Shown piece by piece: positions 4,700 to 6,431 of a DNA stretch of 6,431 bases. This DNA is from Planctomycetota bacterium (lineage in GTDB: Bacteria > Planctomycetota > PLA2). Position 1 is the stretch's first letter, and every line of letters begins with the position of its first letter. The position numbers and the translations under genes are program-made. The notes under the pieces were generated by a model. The model did no database searches. It was not told where the DNA came from and saw only the letters and a list, made by a program, of their open reading frames with translations. The stretch covers positions 1-6,431 of the forward strand of contig JAKLKT010000339.1 in assembly GCA_023150495.1 (NCBI GenBank), read 5' to 3'.

Positions 4700-5409
4700 A
4701 TGCATTACTCCGGTGTGAGCCTCGAGGAGCTCCTCGAACGGTACTTCGCCTCCGACGACGAGGCGGCGATGGCGGAGCTTGTCCGGCAGACGCGGGGAAC
4801 GCTCCTCGCCGTCGCGCGCCTCGACGTGGAGGAGGACGGCAACAGCGTCGAGTGCGTCGTCCCCCGCCGGCTGACGGTTGTACGCGGGCGGCTGCGCGAG
4901 CACGGCACGGGCCAACCGATCCGCAGCGCCGTCCTGAGCATCCTCGGCGCGGACAGCATGGCGCTTGCGAACGCGCGGACCGACGGCGACGGACGCTTCG
5001 AGATCCGCGGGCTCGCGAAAGAGAAGCACAGGCTCCACCGCCTCGAGCTCTCCGAGGAGGGCGCGCCGCTCTTCTGCGAGCTCGACCTCACCGAGCGCGA
5101 CGAGCTGGACGTCGAGCTCTTCGCCGTGTGCAAGTTCGCGTCGGGCACCGACGAGGTCGCGGTCACCGTGCGCTCGACCGCGACCGGCCCGCTCGCCGGC
5201 GCCCGCGTCTCCGTCGTCGGCAAGTTCGGGGACGGCTGGGCGATCCTCCGCAAATGGCGACCGACGCGGACGGCCGCGCGGTCGCGAGCGTCCTCGAGGC
5301 GGAGCGCTACCGGGTCTGGGCGAGCGCCGCCGGCCACGAGACCGCGGACACGAACGTCGAACGCAACGGACAGCGCACCGACGTCGTCATCGACCTCGCC
5401 AAGCGGTAA
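4700..5409 (+). pseudogene. Protein with two regulatory-like beta-sandwich domains, frameshifted near 5252
   Basis: The reading frame from ATG 4700 codes well for 185 residues to K185 (5252-5254), then turns into arginine-rich nonsense. The adjacent frame continues sensibly from 5254 (MATDADGRAVASV...) to TAA 5409. Restoring one base, for instance a fourth A in the AAA at 5252-5254, gives a 236-residue protein. Residues about 58-142 and 150-236 look like two carboxypeptidase-regulatory-type beta-sandwich domains, each with a T-D-x-D-G-R turn (94-99; about 188-193), normally binding or structural modules. Residues 7-41 (SLEELLERYFASDDEAAMAE...) resemble the first helix of ECF sigma region 2, but the rest of a sigma factor is absent. 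There is no signal peptide and no good ribosome binding site. The broken frame has no stop before the window end, so automatic gene calling may merge it over the kinase. It may be a real mutation or a sequencing error. Confidence 0.7.
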
Positions 5410-5429
5410 AGCCGCCCCCCCGGCCCCCC

Positions 5430-5438
5430 TGATACACT
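5430..5438 (+). promoter_or_regulatory. Extended -10-like site just upstream of the kinase gene
   Basis: TGATACACT contains an extended -10 TGn followed by TACACT, four of six to consensus. It ends nine bases before the kinase ATG, so transcription would start within about three bases of the start codon, implying a leaderless or nearly leaderless mRNA. No clear Shine-Dalgarno sequence precedes the ATG, which fits. A C-rich tract (5415-5429) lies directly upstream and no -35 is visible. Confidence 0.4.
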
Positions 5439-5447
5439 CGTCGGCGG

Positions 5448-6431
5448 ATGGCCGAGAAGCCGAAGCAGCCCGACGAGAAGCCGAAAAAGAAGCGCCCGAC
5501 CGACCCGGGGGAGCCCGGAACCGAGACCTCCCCCGACAGCAAGCTCGTCAACGCGCTCGAGTCCGACCCGAACTTCTTCAAGGACCCGCTGATCGGCCAG
5601 CCGCTCGGCAAGTGCAAGATCACGAAGTTCCTCGGCCAGGGCCGCACCTCCGCCGTCTACCGCGCCACCTACGTGCCCCTGAAGCGCACCGTCGCGGTCA
5701 AGGTCCTCCAGCCGGAGATGACGAGGTTCCCGGCCGTCGTGCGCGTCTTCCAGCAGGAGGGCCGCGCCGTCGCCGCCATCGACCACGAGAACGTGATGAA
5801 GATCTACGACGTGGGCGAGGACCAGGGGCGGCACTACCTCGTGCTGGAGCTCCTCCACGGCGAGACCGTGATGAAGAAGATCGAGGGGGGCGAGGGGGGC
5901 CGGCTCCCGATCGAGACCGCGCTCGACTACGCGCGGCAGGCGGCCGCAGGGCTCGCCGCCGCGCAGATGAAGAAGCTCGTCCACCGGGACATCAAGCCGC
6001 AGAACCTCGTCGTCGAGCCCGACGGCATCCTGAAGATCGTCGACTTCGGCCTCGCCGCCGAGGCCGAGGGCGCGTTCGCCGGCGGCCGCCTCGGCACGCC
6101 GCACTACATGTCGCCCGAGGTCTGCCGCGGCGAGCTCGCGACGCCCGCGTCCGACGTCTACGCGCTCGGCATCACGCTCTACCACATGCTCACCGGCCAG
6201 CCGCCCTACGCCGGCCGGAAGACGACCGAGGAGATCGTCGAGGGGCACCTGAAGGGCGAGCGCCTCCAGCCCGAGAAGCTCCGCCCCGAGATCCCGCGCG
6301 CCGTCGCCGAGCTCGTCCGCCAGATGACGCGGCAGGACCCCACGCTCCGCCCGACCGCGCAGGAGGTCGTGCAGACGATCTCCGAGAAGCTCACGCCGGA
6401 ACGGCTCGGCGCGCGCGCGCACGTGCGCGCC
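5448..6431 (+). CDS. Hanks-type serine/threonine protein kinase (3' end outside window)
   Basis: 328 residues are present and the frame is open at the window edge. Residues 1-45 are a lysine- and proline-rich, probably disordered N-terminus without a membrane segment. The kinase domain spans about 55-315: glycine loop L62-G-Q-G-R-T-S-A-V70, catalytic lysine V82-A-V-K85, helix-C glutamate E104, catalytic loop H179-R-D-I-K-P-Q-N186, D199-F-G201, activation segment G216-T-P-H-Y-M-S-P-E224, structural D236-V-Y-A-L-G, and a late conserved arginine R301. All key residues are intact, so it should phosphorylate Ser/Thr on target proteins. The missing C-terminus would show whether it has a membrane anchor and sensor domain (PASTA, TPR, WD40 or other). 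The start is ATG 5448, where the sensible frame begins; it is 38 bases after the broken upstream gene and has its own possible promoter. Its substrates cannot be told from this window. Confidence 0.93.
   Translation, partial: MAEKPKQPDEKPKKKRPTDPGEPGTETSPDSKLVNALESDPNFFKDPLIGQPLGKCKITKFLGQGRTSAVYRATYVPLKRTVAVKVLQPEMTRFPAVVRVFQQEGRAVAAIDHENVMKIYDVGEDQGRHYLVLELLHGETVMKKIEGGEGGRLPIETALDYARQAAAGLAAAQMKKLVHRDIKPQNLVVEPDGILKIVDFGLAAEAEGAFAGGRLGTPHYMSPEVCRGELATPASDVYALGITLYHMLTGQPPYAGRKTTEEIVEGHLKGERLQPEKLRPEIPRAVAELVRQMTRQDPTLRPTAQEVVQTISEKLTPERLGARAHVRA

Noticed and set aside
2456..5038. 860-codon open frame on the minus strand
   Set aside because: It lies antisense to the helicase, whose motifs are complete. 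The peptide is made of repetitive L/E/R/V/D-rich runs typical of the complement of GC-rich coding DNA.
5246..5258. Programmed -1 frameshift at CGCAAATGG
   Set aside because: There is no X-XXY-YYZ slippery heptamer, and no obvious stimulatory hairpin or Shine-Dalgarno element was recognised. A simple base loss is the easier explanation.
5307..6422. 371-codon minus-strand frame
   Set aside because: Antisense to the kinase catalytic domain, whose motifs are all intact on the plus strand.

Overview
This GC-rich window (strong G/C preference at third codon positions) reads as ordinary chromosome from an uncultured, probably Planctomycetota-like bacterium. Acidobacteriota or Myxococcota remain possible. 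The hints are a PDZ/HtrA-like pair, a Hanks-type Ser/Thr kinase, regulatory-like beta-sandwich domains, a few TATNNT-like sites just upstream of genes, and weak Shine-Dalgarno use at some starts. This placement is inference; there is no rRNA or other phylogenetic marker here.

Layout, all genes on the + strand. (1) 1-1631: the 3' end of one PDZ protein, then by a 4-nt ATGA overlap a complete secreted HtrA-like protein with a degenerate protease domain and two PDZ domains. (2) 1632-1735: a spacer with two hairpins and a possible -10 box. (3) 1736-2254: free methionine-(R)-sulfoxide reductase (msrC family) with a good ribosome binding site and a recent in-frame 27-bp tandem duplication. (4) 2255 to about 2650: a 400-bp gap with several inverted repeats, a strong intrinsic terminator facing the minus strand, and a possible small minus-strand RNA ending at it. 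(5) 2543-4606: a compact Ski2/Mtr4-like RNA helicase whose conserved part has no ordinary start codon; the only canonical start, GTG 2543, adds 37-44 residues of non-coding-like sequence. (6) 4607-4699: a short spacer with a possible repeat element. (7) 4700-5409: a protein with two regulatory-like beta-sandwich domains and a sigma-factor-like N-terminus, broken by an apparent one-base deletion near 5252. (8) 5448 to the window end: a Ser/Thr protein kinase, catalytic domain nearly complete, cut by the window edge.

Only the two PDZ genes form a clear operon. The others look like single units concerned with envelope quality control, oxidative damage repair, RNA processing and signalling. I see no CRISPR array, transposase, tRNA, phage gene or defence cassette, and no convincing new multi-gene system. 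The points most worth checking are the orphan minus-strand terminator with its possible small RNA, the missing helicase start codon, the msrC duplication, and the frameshifted sigma-like/beta-sandwich fusion.
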